Shown: in pieces, positions 1-8,819 of the stretch | How the letters are laid out: each line of letters begins with the position of its first letter | How positions within the stretch are numbered: the stretch's first letter is position 1 | Translations under genes and position numbers: made by a program | The notes under the pieces: model-generated | The model's database searches: none | What the model was told of the DNA's origin: nothing | What the model saw: the letters and a program-made list of their open reading frames with translations, nothing else | DNA from: Halogranum rubrum | GTDB lineage: Archaea > Halobacteriota > Halobacteria > Halobacteriales > Haloferacaceae | Length of the DNA stretch: 64,000 nucleotides | Direction of reading: 5' to 3' | Assembly: GCF_900114455.1 (NCBI RefSeq) | Contig: NZ_FOTC01000008.1 | Coordinates: 1-64,000, forward strand

Positions 1-24
1 GCGACAACTAGTTTAGCTTTCGCG

Positions 25-101
25 ACCGCATTACGGGTGAAGAGGCGGATCTCAGATACCACAGCAATCTGCCTCTTCGTATTCTACGGCAATAATGCGG
101 T
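25..101. repeat. Nested imperfect inverted repeat at window edge
   Basis: Two nested pairs of arms can be read. The inner arms are 39-50 and 67-78 (11 of 12 bases complementary, 16-base loop). The outer arms are ACCGCATTA at 25-33 and its complement at 93-101. The unit could be a folded RNA, a terminator between convergent genes or the end of a small non-autonomous element. No transposase or target duplication is visible, and the left side is cut by the window. Confidence 0.5.
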
Positions 102-196
102 TGTCGCGCTCCCGTCTAGCGAAGCTACAGAGCCACATATAGAGGGTGTATGTGGCGTTCTCGATTCGATTTGAATCGGCTATAATCGGTGCTACG

Positions 197-415
197 TTAT
201 CGTTCGTGTGGTGCTTTCGGCAAGAGCTGTTGAAACAGGGGAAGAAACGGCTTCAGGAGTACTATTGCCACGAGCAAGAAGAGATAGATCGATATCTCAT
301 TTGACACCCCTACCTCCCTTGCAACGAGGGAAACACCAGCTGCGAGACCAACGTAGAGCCAGAACGCCAGAACGACGGGGATGTACCCGTGTGTTGGAGA
401 AGGAGACTCGTACAT
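197..415 (-). CDS. Small two-helix membrane protein
   Basis: This 72-residue ORF has two strongly hydrophobic segments, about residues 12-32 and 42-60, and a basic C-terminus. The reverse strand has an AT-rich stretch (around CTAAATATG) at the start codon, which would suit a leaderless transcript. It lies downstream of the DUF58 operon on the same strand but 250 bases away, so co-transcription is uncertain. I do not recognise the family. No competing ORF at this place looks more protein-like. Confidence 0.5.
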   Translation of the reverse strand: MYESPSPTHGYIPVVLAFWLYVGLAAGVSLVAREVGVSNEISIYLFLLVAIVLLKPFLPLFQQLLPKAPHER

Positions 416-665
416 ATTTAGACATATGGGCAGAATAGTATAATACTACCGGCTAGTACACCATTTTTGGGCTTTCTGCACCAAATTTATTTATTTTTGC
501 CGGATGTCGCTGTCTTGGCATTGTCGGTGCCGTATAGATACGCCCTATTCAGCACGACCACAGAAAGCTCTCCAACAACTGCCACAAGTGGCGTACTCTA
601 TACAGGTGGTACACATCTAACCGGTTCCGCCATCACGTCTCTACTACAGCCACGTTGCAACCCCG

Positions 666-1376
666 TCAGTTGTACAACCCGACGAGCAACAGCACCGCCG
701 CCCCGAACAGCGCGAACAGGCCCACGAGGGGAACGCCCGTCACGTCCAAGTCGTGGAAGCCGACGGCGGCGGCGACGGCGACACAACCGTAGACAGCAGT
801 CGCCCCCGAGTGGCCCACCTCGACGGGCCACGTCCGCGCCTCGTTGCCGAGTTGCTCGCCGAGGTTGATTGCCTGCTCGCCGGCGTCCCACGCGACGACC
901 GTCGCCGCGAACGCGCCCAACAGCGGGAGCATCTCGGCCCCGCGGACGAGTCCCGAGAGACAGATAGTGAGGACGACGAACGCCGCACCAAGCGAGACGA
1001 ACGTCCGCGAGAACCGCTTCCAGACCGGCACGACGCCGCAGGCGACGAGCAGTGGTCCGAGGAGCCCCGGCGCGATTTCGACGCGCTGGCTCACCGTCTC
1101 GGCTCGGACGACGACGACGCCGACAGAGGCGAGCGAGAGGCCGACCCCCGCCAGTGCGACGAGGCCGCCGACGACGCGGTGACCGCGGTGCCACGCCGCC
1201 CCGCCGAGGGCGAGGACGGCGATACCGGCGACGTCGACGCCGAGTGCGAGTCGCTGGGCGCTCGTCGTCCCGAGGAGCGCGATGGCGAGAACGGCGGCAC
1301 AGACGGCGACGAGACTGCTGACGCGCGTCGGGTGGCGCGTGATTCCGTCGACTCCGCTGATTCCGTCGCCGCTCAT
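666..1376 (-). CDS. DUF7519-like multi-spanning membrane protein
   Basis: The 236-residue protein is almost entirely hydrophobic, with roughly seven membrane segments after a short polar N-terminus. Its start overlaps the DUF58 gene stop by four bases (ATGA), so it is the last gene of a four-gene operon. From memory it resembles the family listed as DUF7519, which travels with DUF58 proteins in haloarchaea. Its function is unknown. It probably forms the membrane part of the DUF58-associated complex. Confidence 0.75.
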   Translation of the reverse strand: MSGDGISGVDGITRHPTRVSSLVAVCAAVLAIALLGTTSAQRLALGVDVAGIAVLALGGAAWHRGHRVVGGLVALAGVGLSLASVGVVVVRAETVSQRVEIAPGLLGPLLVACGVVPVWKRFSRTFVSLGAAFVVLTICLSGLVRGAEMLPLLGAFAATVVAWDAGEQAINLGEQLGNEARTWPVEVGHSGATAVYGCVAVAAAVGFHDLDVTGVPLVGLFALFGAAVLLLVGLYN

Positions 1377-2674
1377 GCGACTCCCTCCTGTGCCCGCAGC
1401 AGTTCCGTTCCGAGGCGGTCCGTCTCGGGGTTCCAGTCGACCACCGGGATGCGGGATTCGCGTAACGTTCGCATCCGATTCTCGCGCTCAGTCGCCGCGA
1501 GTCGGCCACCGACCGTCTCCTCGTTCGTCACGTCCGGACTCACCACGGTGACTCGCGTCCCGTTGGCCTCCAACCCGAGCGCCATCGTCAGCACGTCGGG
1601 CGAAGTCAGCGGCGTGAGCAACACCACCTGCGCGTTGCTCCCGAGGCGACGCTGCAACTCGGCGTGTTGACTCTGGACGTCCCACTCCTCGTTCTCTCCG
1701 TTCTTCCCACTCCCACTCTCTCTCTCGCTCTCACTCGGCGGAATCGTCGAGAACGTCGGACTCGTCGCGAGCAGCGTCGACGCGGCGTCGCCGTGCTCCG
1801 GTCCGGTCCCCGGGGCTAACCACGCGAACTCCCGACCGATGCCGGCGAGACCGACGAAGTTCCGCGTGTTCGACAGCGCCGTGAGCATCTGCTCTGCGCC
1901 CGCGAGACTGTGCGCCACCGCGTTCTGCTCGTCGGCCCGCCGGGCGCGGTAGGCATCGGCGGTAGCGTCGACCAGCAGGACGACCGACGCGGTTCGCTCC
2001 TCGCGGAACTCGATGGTCGTCAACTCGCCCGTCTTGGCGTGGCGCTTCCAGTCGATTCGGCTCATCGGGTCGCCGTGGCGGTACTCGCGGGTCTGGTGGA
2101 ACTCGATGCCGCTCCCACCCTCGTCGGTGATGACTCGGCCGCTCTGCTGCTCGGTCTGTTGCCGCAACGGGACTTCGGGGACGGTTCCCGTACAGGCCAA
2201 CTCTGTCTCGGTGTCGACGGTGGTCTCTACCTCGCGCGTCCCCGCGACGTCGCGGGCGACGACCGTCGCCGGTTCGAAGCGATGGCGACCACGTGCTGCG
2301 CCCACTGTGTACTCGAACTCGGTCGTCTTTCCGGGACGGAGCACCGCGGCGTGCCGCGGCGACCCGTCGCTCACCGTGAGCATCGGTGGGACGCCGTCGA
2401 CGATTCGGAGGTCCGTCAGCGTGCTGTCGCCCGTGTTCTGGACGCGGACGGTCACCACCACGTCGTCGCCGTCGTCGGGACTGTCGTCGCCGAATCGACG
2501 CTCGATGTCCAGACGCACCTCGGGCGTCGCCGTGAGATGCGGGTAGGCCGCGAACGCCGCGCCGACGACGCCGAGGAGGAGCACGAGCGGACGGGCGGCG
2601 ACGACGCCGACGCCGCCCACGAAGAGCGCGACGGCGACGATGCCGCGCCACCGTCGGGTTCGACGGACGGTCAT
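1373..2674 (-). CDS. DUF58 domain protein (VWA-like)
   Basis: This is a 433-residue protein. Two N-terminal membrane segments (about residues 8-45) are followed by a beta-rich region containing NTGDSTLTDLRI. The DUF58 core is marked by SRIDWKRHAKTGELTTIEF near residues 205-225 and a VVLLVDA strand that resembles a von Willebrand A domain. DUF58 proteins usually work with a MoxR-type AAA ATPase in chaperone-like or metal-insertion roles at the membrane. Here the operon contains DUF4129, DUF7269 and DUF7519 genes, but no MoxR gene is inside the window. Starts and stops of the neighbours overlap by four bases on both sides. Confidence 0.9.
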   Translation of the reverse strand: MTVRRTRRWRGIVAVALFVGGVGVVAARPLVLLLGVVGAAFAAYPHLTATPEVRLDIERRFGDDSPDDGDDVVVTVRVQNTGDSTLTDLRIVDGVPPMLTVSDGSPRHAAVLRPGKTTEFEYTVGAARGRHRFEPATVVARDVAGTREVETTVDTETELACTGTVPEVPLRQQTEQQSGRVITDEGGSGIEFHQTREYRHGDPMSRIDWKRHAKTGELTTIEFREERTASVVLLVDATADAYRARRADEQNAVAHSLAGAEQMLTALSNTRNFVGLAGIGREFAWLAPGTGPEHGDAASTLLATSPTFSTIPPSESERESGSGKNGENEEWDVQSQHAELQRRLGSNAQVVLLTPLTSPDVLTMALGLEANGTRVTVVSPDVTNEETVGGRLAATERENRMRTLRESRIPVVDWNPETDRLGTELLRAQEGVA

Positions 2675-3300
2675 CGGTCGTCCTCCGTCCGTCGGCCACC
2701 GTCGGTGACGCGCCGGTCACTCGTACCGACTATCTCTTCCGCTGCCCGGCGTGCACCGTGCTGGAACCACGACCGACCCCGGAGTGCGGCCGTGACCCGC
2801 GAGGAGACGGGCGGACTCGGCCCCCTCTCGCCGCCGACGAAGGCGGCCGCATCTCTGTCGTCGGTCCACGTCCCGTTCTCGACGCGTTCGCGTGCCGTCT
2901 CGCGGCCGCAGTTCTCGCGGCGCATCACGGTCTGGGTCGCCGTCTCCCGAAGTCGACCCCGAACGCGTTCGCGCTCGTCGCCGAACAGCTGTTCGCGGAG
3001 GCCGACGCCGCCGCCGACGACGCTGTCGAACTCGGCTCCCGGGGCGGGTGCGGTTCGGACGTGCTCCGGGTCTGGCGGCGTCGCCTGCGCCTGTCCGCCG
3101 ACCGCGCGGAGGCCGACCACGACGAGGACGAGGAGGAGGGCGACTGCACCGAAGACGACGAACAGTTTGTAGTCGCTCCCCGCCGCGTCGACGGCGTCGG
3201 CGACGGGAATCGCCCCGCCGAGGCCCGGCGTCAGGAGGACGCCGAGGGCGAGTGCGAAGACGGCGACGCCGAGGACGACGACGGGCGTTCGCGCCCTCAT
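2671..3300 (-). CDS. DUF7269-like membrane protein
   Basis: The 209-residue protein has two membrane segments (about 5-25 and 45-65) followed by a soluble, Arg/Glu-rich domain. In the soluble part, RENCGRETARERVENGTW is conserved in character with proteins found beside DUF58 genes. From memory it fits the family listed as DUF7269. It overlaps both operon neighbours by four bases. No catalytic motif is visible, so it is probably a scaffold subunit of the DUF58 system. Confidence 0.75.
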   Translation of the reverse strand: MRARTPVVVLGVAVFALALGVLLTPGLGGAIPVADAVDAAGSDYKLFVVFGAVALLLVLVVVGLRAVGGQAQATPPDPEHVRTAPAPGAEFDSVVGGGVGLREQLFGDERERVRGRLRETATQTVMRRENCGRETARERVENGTWTDDRDAAAFVGGERGPSPPVSSRVTAALRGRSWFQHGARRAAEEIVGTSDRRVTDGGRRTEDDR

Positions 3301-4070
3301 CGCTTCCCTCCGAGACCGAGTTGGCGGCGACTCCGCGAGACGCGTTCGAGATGTGCGTCGGTCGGTGACTGCTCACCGTAGCGCACTTCCTCGAACGCTC
3401 GCCGGAGGCTGTGGACCGGTTCGGGGTCGTAGCCCGCGGCGACGGCGTCTTCAGCGCACTCGGCGGGTGTCTTGGCGTGCGGCCGGTCGACACCGGCCGA
3501 CTGTAGTAGGTCCAGCCACGCCCGCTCGACGTCGTCTCGTGGTTGCCACTCGACCCGCCTCGCGTCGTCGTTCGTGTCCCGGTTTTCGCCACTCGCCAGC
3601 AACGCCAGCAACGGGGCGGCCAGTCGTCGTCGGTAGCGATAGGCGAGACCGACGACGGTCGACACGACGAACGCACCGACGAGATACGGCAGTAGTGCTT
3701 CGAGGAGAGCGATGAGCGTGTCGAGTAGACTCTGCTCGTCGGTTGTCTGGTCGGCGCTGGCGCTCGACGAGCTAGAACTCGAACTCGATGACGACGAACT
3801 CGCACTCGACAACTGCGACTGCGATTGGGATTGAGATTGAGACTGAGACTGCGACTGCGACTGCGACTGTGATTGACTCTCTTCGGACTGCTGGACGTCC
3901 TGTTTCACCTCTTCGGCTTGCTCTCGGCCGATAGGGAGCGTGTCGTAGTCGAGTTCGATGGCGTCGTCGGGGTTCGACGCCAACGACGATTCGAGCGTCG
4001 TCGACGCCACTCCCAGTGAGGCGACGCAGGCTAACGCGATAACGACGGAGACGACTCGCTCTGTGTTCAT
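3297..4070 (-). CDS. DUF4129 domain protein with Ser/Gln repeat
   Basis: I start the gene at the ATG at 4070, which gives 257 residues and places a hydrophobic export segment immediately at the N-terminus. An upstream in-frame ATG at 4115 would add a polar extension. After the export segment comes an extracellular stretch of alternating Ser-Gln and then poly-Ser, one membrane helix, and a C-terminal DUF4129 domain (AWLDLLQSAGV to LRRAFEEVRYGE). DUF4129 domains usually accompany transglutaminase or DUF58 systems. It is the first gene of the operon. Confidence 0.85.
   Translation of the reverse strand: MNTERVVSVVIALACVASLGVASTTLESSLASNPDDAIELDYDTLPIGREQAEEVKQDVQQSEESQSQSQSQSQSQSQSQSQSQSQLSSASSSSSSSSSSSSSASADQTTDEQSLLDTLIALLEALLPYLVGAFVVSTVVGLAYRYRRRLAAPLLALLASGENRDTNDDARRVEWQPRDDVERAWLDLLQSAGVDRPHAKTPAECAEDAVAAGYDPEPVHSLRRAFEEVRYGEQSPTDAHLERVSRSRRQLGLGGKR
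3798..3890 (-). repeat. Hexanucleotide tandem repeat encoding Ser-Gln
   Basis: Repeats of GACTGC, GACTGA and GATTGA on the plus strand encode alternating Ser-Gln on the minus strand inside the DUF4129 gene. Unit changes would be in frame and would alter the length of an extracytoplasmic linker. Confidence 0.8.
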
Positions 4071-4276
4071 GCGCGCGGTGGTAACTCCTTGTGTCCACTC
4101 TACCGGGTTCCTCAATAGTTATTCAGCGGCTAATCTCACACTCCCCGAAACCCACGATTCTCCTCTGTTCGAAGCCTCTCGAGGCGCTCTTGCTGTCGAG
4201 ACGTGTGGCACGTTGTCCTCGACTGACGACGTCCGCACTCGTTCGGTTCCGTAGCGGCCGCTGTCAAGCAGACGAA

Positions 4277-4295
4277 CTTACGACGGGTATAATGA
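4277..4295 (+). promoter_or_regulatory. CTTA-N8-ATAATAA promoter before glmM
   Basis: CTTA at 4277-4280, eight bases, then ATAATGA at 4289-4295. The glmM start lies 34 bases after the first A of the second box, consistent with a short leader. Confidence 0.65.
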
Positions 4296-4322
4296 AGGGC
4301 CGCCCCCCCGTGCATCGAACTA

Positions 4323-5672
4323 ATGAGCCTGTTCGGCACGAGCGGAATCAGAGGACCAGTCGGTGACGAAGTGACGGCGGACCTCGCTTTGGCGGTGGGG
4401 CGAGCGGTCGTCTCCGAGGGCGCAGGGACCGTCGTCGTCGGCCGCGACCCACGTGGGAGCGGCGAGATTCTGGCCGACGCCGCGAAGGCGGGCGTCCGCG
4501 AGTGTGGTGGTGACGTCGTCGACCTCGGGATGGTCTCGACGCCGACGCTCGCACGGAGTATCGAGCGACACGACGCCGACGCAGGCATCGTCGTCACCGC
4601 CTCGCACAACCCCGCTCCCGACAACGGCCTGAAGCTCTGGAACCCCTCCGGACAGGCGTTCGACACGGCCCAGCGCGAAGCTATCGAGTCGCGCATCCTC
4701 GACGAGGAGTTCGACCTCCAAGCGTGGGACGGAATCGGCGAGGAGTCGACCGACGTCGACGGAACCGACCACCACATCGCCGACCTCGTCGCGTCGATGC
4801 GCGAGGAGTTCGACGGCGAGGAGACGCCGTTCGACGGTCTCTCCGTCGCCGTCGACGTCGGTAACGGCGCGGGCGGCGAGACGGCCGACGCGCTGACCGA
4901 ACTCGGCGCGCACGTCCACACCCTCAACGCCCAACCGGACGGCCGGTTCCCCGCCCGACCCAGCGAACCGACCGCCGAGAACTGCCGCGCGCTCTCGGCG
5001 TTCGTCGCCGAGTCCGACGCCGACCTCGGCATCGCCCACGACGGCGACGCCGACCGGATGCGCGGCGCCACCGAATCCGGCGCGTTCATCTCTGGCGACA
5101 CCCTCTTGGCGCTCTTCGCGCGCGCCGTCGTCTCCGAGGGCGACCGCGTCGCCGCGCCGCTCAACGTCAGTCTCGCCGTCGACGACGAACTCGAAGCCCG
5201 GGGTGCGTCCCTCACGCGCACGCGCGTAGGAGACGTATACGTCGCCGAACGTGCGACCGAGTCGGACGTCGTCTTCGGCGGCGAGTCCAGCGGTGCGTGG
5301 ATTTGGCCCGACGAGACGCTCTGTCCCGACGGCCCGCTGGCGGCGTGCAAACTCGCGGCTATCGTCGCCCGCGACGGGTCGCTCGACGCACTCGTCGACG
5401 AGATTGCGACCTACCCCCTGCTCCGCGACAACCGCGAACTCGACGACAAGTACGACGTGATGGCTCGCGTCGAGGAGGCGGTCACGGCCGCCTACGACGA
5501 CGACCAGGTCTCGACCATCGACGGCGTCCACGTCGAGACCGAAGACGGATGGTTCCTCGTCCGCGCGAGCGGGACACAGCCACTCGTTCGCGTGACGGCG
5601 CAGGCACGCTCCGAAGGCGAGGCCGAAGACCTGCTGGCGACGGCGCTCGACTTCCTCGACGACGCACAGTAG
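4323..5672 (+). CDS. glmM: Phosphoglucosamine mutase
   Basis: The 449-residue alpha-phosphohexomutase interconverts glucosamine-6-phosphate and glucosamine-1-phosphate in the cytoplasm, on the way to UDP-GlcNAc. All four family signatures are visible: the phosphoserine loop VTASHNPAPDNG near residue 92, the metal loop HDGDADR near 240, the sugar loop GGESSGAW near 319 and the phosphate loop RASGTQPLVRV near 417. Its length is normal. Pairing with glmS and a GlmU-like gene in the same window favours glucosamine over mannose or glucose as substrate. It has its own CTTA-N8-ATAATGA promoter. Confidence 0.92.
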   Translation: MSLFGTSGIRGPVGDEVTADLALAVGRAVVSEGAGTVVVGRDPRGSGEILADAAKAGVRECGGDVVDLGMVSTPTLARSIERHDADAGIVVTASHNPAPDNGLKLWNPSGQAFDTAQREAIESRILDEEFDLQAWDGIGEESTDVDGTDHHIADLVASMREEFDGEETPFDGLSVAVDVGNGAGGETADALTELGAHVHTLNAQPDGRFPARPSEPTAENCRALSAFVAESDADLGIAHDGDADRMRGATESGAFISGDTLLALFARAVVSEGDRVAAPLNVSLAVDDELEARGASLTRTRVGDVYVAERATESDVVFGGESSGAWIWPDETLCPDGPLAACKLAAIVARDGSLDALVDEIATYPLLRDNRELDDKYDVMARVEEAVTAAYDDDQVSTIDGVHVETEDGWFLVRASGTQPLVRVTAQARSEGEAEDLLATALDFLDDAQ

Positions 5673-5787
5673 CGCAGACCGCCTACACTCTCTATCTCTC
5701 ATCTTAGCGCGTGAGACGTTCTAATTCGCTCCCGAGTCTCTCGACTCGACAGCGACTGCGACTCAAAAGAAGTGTTCGACTGTCGGG

Positions 5788-7209
5788 CTAACAGTCGTCG
5801 TCGACGTCGGGACCGTCCGAACCGTTCTTGCTGTCGTCACCCGTGTCTCCGTCGGAGTCATCGCCAGCACCGTCGTCGCTGTCGTCTCCGGAGTTGCCGT
5901 CGTCATCAGAGCCGTCACCGGCACCGTTTTCGCCGTCACCGGAGCCATCGGCGTCGTTGCCACCGTCTCCCCCCTTTTCTCCGTCACCATCCTCTGACTC
6001 GTCTTCGCCAAGTGTGACTTTCGCGAGGACGCCGAAGGAGCCAGACCCGTCGTGCGCACTGGAACTCCCGGCGAGGATGGCACTGTTCTCTCCGACTGCG
6101 AATCCCTCGTCGAGTCCTTCGTCCGTTTCGTTTTCGTCGGCGACGACGTGCCACTCGTACGAACCGTTCGTGTCGACCTTGAGGACGTACAGGTCGTCGT
6201 GCTCCGCCGAACTGGGAGTGTTCCCCGCGGTGAGATAGCCGTCGTCGTGTTCGACGATACGCCGACCGTAGCCAGTGAACTCGGCCTCGTACGTCTCGTA
6301 CCACTCCAGTTCGCCCTCCGCGTCGAGTTTCGCGAGTCCCGGTCGGTCGTCGGCTCGCTTGGTCTCTTCGCCGACCCACTGGACACCCGACATGGCGACC
6401 CCACCGTCGGCAGTCGCAGTGATGTCGACTACGATCCAGTCTTCGAGCGAGCGACTCCAGATTACTTCGCCGTTCTCGTCGAGTTCGTGCAGTCCGGTGG
6501 CGGTCTGCAGTAGATAGGTGCCGTCGACTGTCACCGACCCGCTCCAGACTTCGTGGGGCGTGTCGTTCCCGTAGTCTCCGAGGTTCCCCTGTCTCTCCCA
6601 CTCCATCTCGCCGTCAGCGTCGAGTTTCACGACCCAGACCGACCGGTCGTAGTCCTCTTCGCCGTCGTACTTCTGTCCGCAGAGGATGGCACCCCCGTCG
6701 GGCGTCGCGATTGCCTCCTCGAAACTGCGGTAGGCTGAACTGTCACCCTCGTCGTATCTCCGCTCCCACTGGGCCGTTCCCTCGGAGTCGACTTTCGTCA
6801 CGCCCGCGATTCGCCCGGGTATTTGTCCTCGCGGCGTGTCTCGGGAGGTATTCCCGCAGATGATGTAGCCACCGTCTGCCGTCTGCACGGTGTCTTGTTG
6901 CCCCATGTCGCCGTTGTACGTCTCGGTACGAACCTTCTCACCCGTCTCGTCGAACCACTGGAGAGTGAACCCGACAGTGCGGATTCCACAGACGTAGCCA
7001 CCGTCATCGAGCATCGAGACCGACAAGAAGGTGTGTCCCGACTCCGCAGGCTCTTCGTCGTAGCGTCGAAACCACTCCACTGCCGGCCCGCGTTCGTCGC
7101 CCTCGGTGTCGTCAGCCGCCACAGAGAGGCCGGTTCCGGTGGCACCGACGACGCCGGCAGCGCCGAGTAGCTTCAAGATACTGCGTCTAGAGGTTGGTTT
7201 GTCTACCAT
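5788..7209 (-). CDS. Tat-exported beta-propeller protein with acidic tail
   Basis: I use the ATG at 7209 because it starts a clean Tat signal (KPTSRRSILKLLGAAG). The remaining roughly 440 residues carry seven or so repeats with DGGYVCG, DGGYIICG, DGGAILCG and similar strands, typical of PQQ-like or delta-60 beta-propellers. The last 70 residues are a low-complexity Asp/Gly/Ser tail ending in Cys. No membrane anchor follows the tail. The ligand is unknown. A weaker copy of the glycan promoter motif lies upstream at 7239-7257. Confidence 0.85.
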   Translation of the reverse strand: MVDKPTSRRSILKLLGAAGVVGATGTGLSVAADDTEGDERGPAVEWFRRYDEEPAESGHTFLSVSMLDDGGYVCGIRTVGFTLQWFDETGEKVRTETYNGDMGQQDTVQTADGGYIICGNTSRDTPRGQIPGRIAGVTKVDSEGTAQWERRYDEGDSSAYRSFEEAIATPDGGAILCGQKYDGEEDYDRSVWVVKLDADGEMEWERQGNLGDYGNDTPHEVWSGSVTVDGTYLLQTATGLHELDENGEVIWSRSLEDWIVVDITATADGGVAMSGVQWVGEETKRADDRPGLAKLDAEGELEWYETYEAEFTGYGRRIVEHDDGYLTAGNTPSSAEHDDLYVLKVDTNGSYEWHVVADENETDEGLDEGFAVGENSAILAGSSSAHDGSGSFGVLAKVTLGEDESEDGDGEKGGDGGNDADGSGDGENGAGDGSDDDGNSGDDSDDGAGDDSDGDTGDDSKNGSDGPDVDDDC

Positions 7210-7238
7210 CGCGGTGATTGTTATTCTTAATAGACACT

Positions 7239-7257
7239 TCAATATAAATCGACTAAG
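7239..7257 (-). promoter_or_regulatory. Variant CTTA-N8-ATATTGA promoter
   Basis: CTTA and ATATTGA are separated by eight bases, 36 bases before the ATG of the propeller gene. A canonical TTTATAT box overlaps it, so this may be an ordinary promoter. Confidence 0.4.
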
Positions 7258-7444
7258 CTATCTAAGACGCTTTTACCAACTCACAAACTTGTCTATCGAT
7301 GATGAATCCCAGTCTCCTTTGTCGTGGCTTCTTACCCAAGGCAATACATTCGTATGCCATGCCGCCGAAGGACGATCAAGTCTCACCGACACTGTCCCCT
7401 ATGATTACGGCCGACGTTGACTTTCTCGACTTTCTCACCGACCG

Positions 7445-8482
7445 ATGACAGACGACGAACCGGGCAACACGATGCGTGAGCGAGTCGGTACTCGCCGCAC
7501 CCGTTTCCTGCTCTACGCGCAGTTGAACGTCAACCGCCTCGTGCTCACGCTGTGGGTGAGCCTCGCGTTCTTCGTCGCGCTCATCGTCCTGAGCACGTTC
7601 GACGGAACGCCCATCCGCGTCGTCATGCGGGCGTCGGACCCCGTCGAGACGTTGTTCCAAGGCTTTCTGACGGCCATCATCACGGGTGTCACGTTGGTCG
7701 TCACTATCTCGCAGTTGGTGCTCTCACAGGAACTCGGGCCGCTCGGCGACCAACGCGACCGGATGGAGGGGGCGATGTCGTTCCGTGACGAGGTCGAAGA
7801 CTTCTTCGACGCCGCGCCGCCGCCAGAGCCCTCGTCGTTCCTCCAGGCGCTCATCGACATGAGCGCGGAGAACGCCGAAGAGCTCAGAGAGACCGTCTCC
7901 GACGACCACGACGAGGAGTTTCTCGACAGACTCGACACGTTTCTCGACCAACTCGTCAGCAACGCCGAGGCCGTCTCTGCAGAACTCGAAGACGCTCAGT
8001 TCGGGCGGTATCAGGTCGTCAAGTCGGCGCTGGACTACAACTACTCGTGGAAGATCTATCAGGCGCGACGGCTCCAGCGCGACCACGCCGAGGACCTCTC
8101 GGCGGCGGAGCGGGCGGCCTTCAACGACCTGCTACAGGTGTTGCAGTTCTTCGGCCCCGCCCGCGAGCACTTCAAGACGCTCTACTTCGAGTGGGAACTC
8201 GTCGACCTCTCGCGGAAGATGCTCTACGTCTCGGTACCCGCGCTCCTCGTGGCGACGGCGATGCTCGTCATCGTCGACCCGTCGACGCTCCCCGGTATCT
8301 TCCTCGGCATCGACACGATGAACTGGATCGTCATCGCGTCGGCGACGGTGTGTTCGGTTCCGTTCTTCCTGCTCGGCGCGTACATGCTGCGACTCGGTAC
8401 CATCGCCCGTCGGACGCTCGCCATCGGCCCGTTCATCCTCCGGGAGTCGGGCCGTTCGGACACCATCGACTGGGAGTCCTGA
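7445..8482 (+). CDS. Conserved membrane protein, four helices with cytoplasmic domain
   Basis: The 345-residue protein has two membrane segments at about 32-52 and 72-95, a long acidic alpha-helical domain of about 140 residues, and two more membrane segments near 257-277 and 285-310. No enzymatic motif is visible. It is transcribed alone, away from the minus-strand gene at 7209. The topology suggests a sensor or channel-like protein, but I do not recognise a named family. Confidence 0.8.
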   Translation: MTDDEPGNTMRERVGTRRTRFLLYAQLNVNRLVLTLWVSLAFFVALIVLSTFDGTPIRVVMRASDPVETLFQGFLTAIITGVTLVVTISQLVLSQELGPLGDQRDRMEGAMSFRDEVEDFFDAAPPPEPSSFLQALIDMSAENAEELRETVSDDHDEEFLDRLDTFLDQLVSNAEAVSAELEDAQFGRYQVVKSALDYNYSWKIYQARRLQRDHAEDLSAAERAAFNDLLQVLQFFGPAREHFKTLYFEWELVDLSRKMLYVSVPALLVATAMLVIVDPSTLPGIFLGIDTMNWIVIASATVCSVPFFLLGAYMLRLGTIARRTLAIGPFILRESGRSDTIDWES

Positions 8483-8819
8483 GTGCTCCGTCTCGTCGGC
8501 CTTCACGGTGGCCGACACGAGCGCTCTCCCCCGGCTGCTGAGCGTCTTCTGGTCACGGTTTCTCTCTCGTCTCAACTGTCGGTGCTCGACGCGCCGTTTT
8601 GACTCGTTTCAACCTCCTAATCGTGCGCACCAGCACGTAGCGTCCGTGTTCTCTCCCGTAGCCAGTCGCTCGTCGAGTGAGGTGTGAGACACTGATTTAT
8701 ACACCGCTAATCGGCCACGAAGCCCGCCGTACTCCCTTCGAAACCGCTAATCTCTCCTCTCGACCGCTTAACCGGCTCATAATAATGGGCGCTTGGTGAG
8801 TAGACGTAGTCAACAAGAC
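8483..8819. other. Intergenic region with ACCGCTAA repeats
   Basis: The region holds no convincing ORF. It contains ACCGCTAATC at 8703-8712 and again at 8743-8752, then ACCGCTTA at 8763-8770, which is also the first box of the downstream promoter. A TTTATAC box at about 8696 could be a second promoter. Confidence 0.5.
8767..8785 (+). promoter_or_regulatory. CTTA-N8-ATAATAA promoter before GlmU-like gene
   Basis: CTTA at 8767-8770, eight bases, ATAATAA at 8779-8785. The start codon is 41 bases after the first A of the second box. Confidence 0.7.

Noticed and set aside
753-1670. Long plus-strand ORF of 305 codons over the DUF58 operon
   Set aside because: It is an Arg/Asp/Glu-rich antisense shadow of the real minus-strand genes, as expected in high-GC DNA.
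7344-7362. CTTA-N8-AATACAT resembling the regulon promoter
   Set aside because: The second box does not match ATAA, and the gene at 7445 is too far away.
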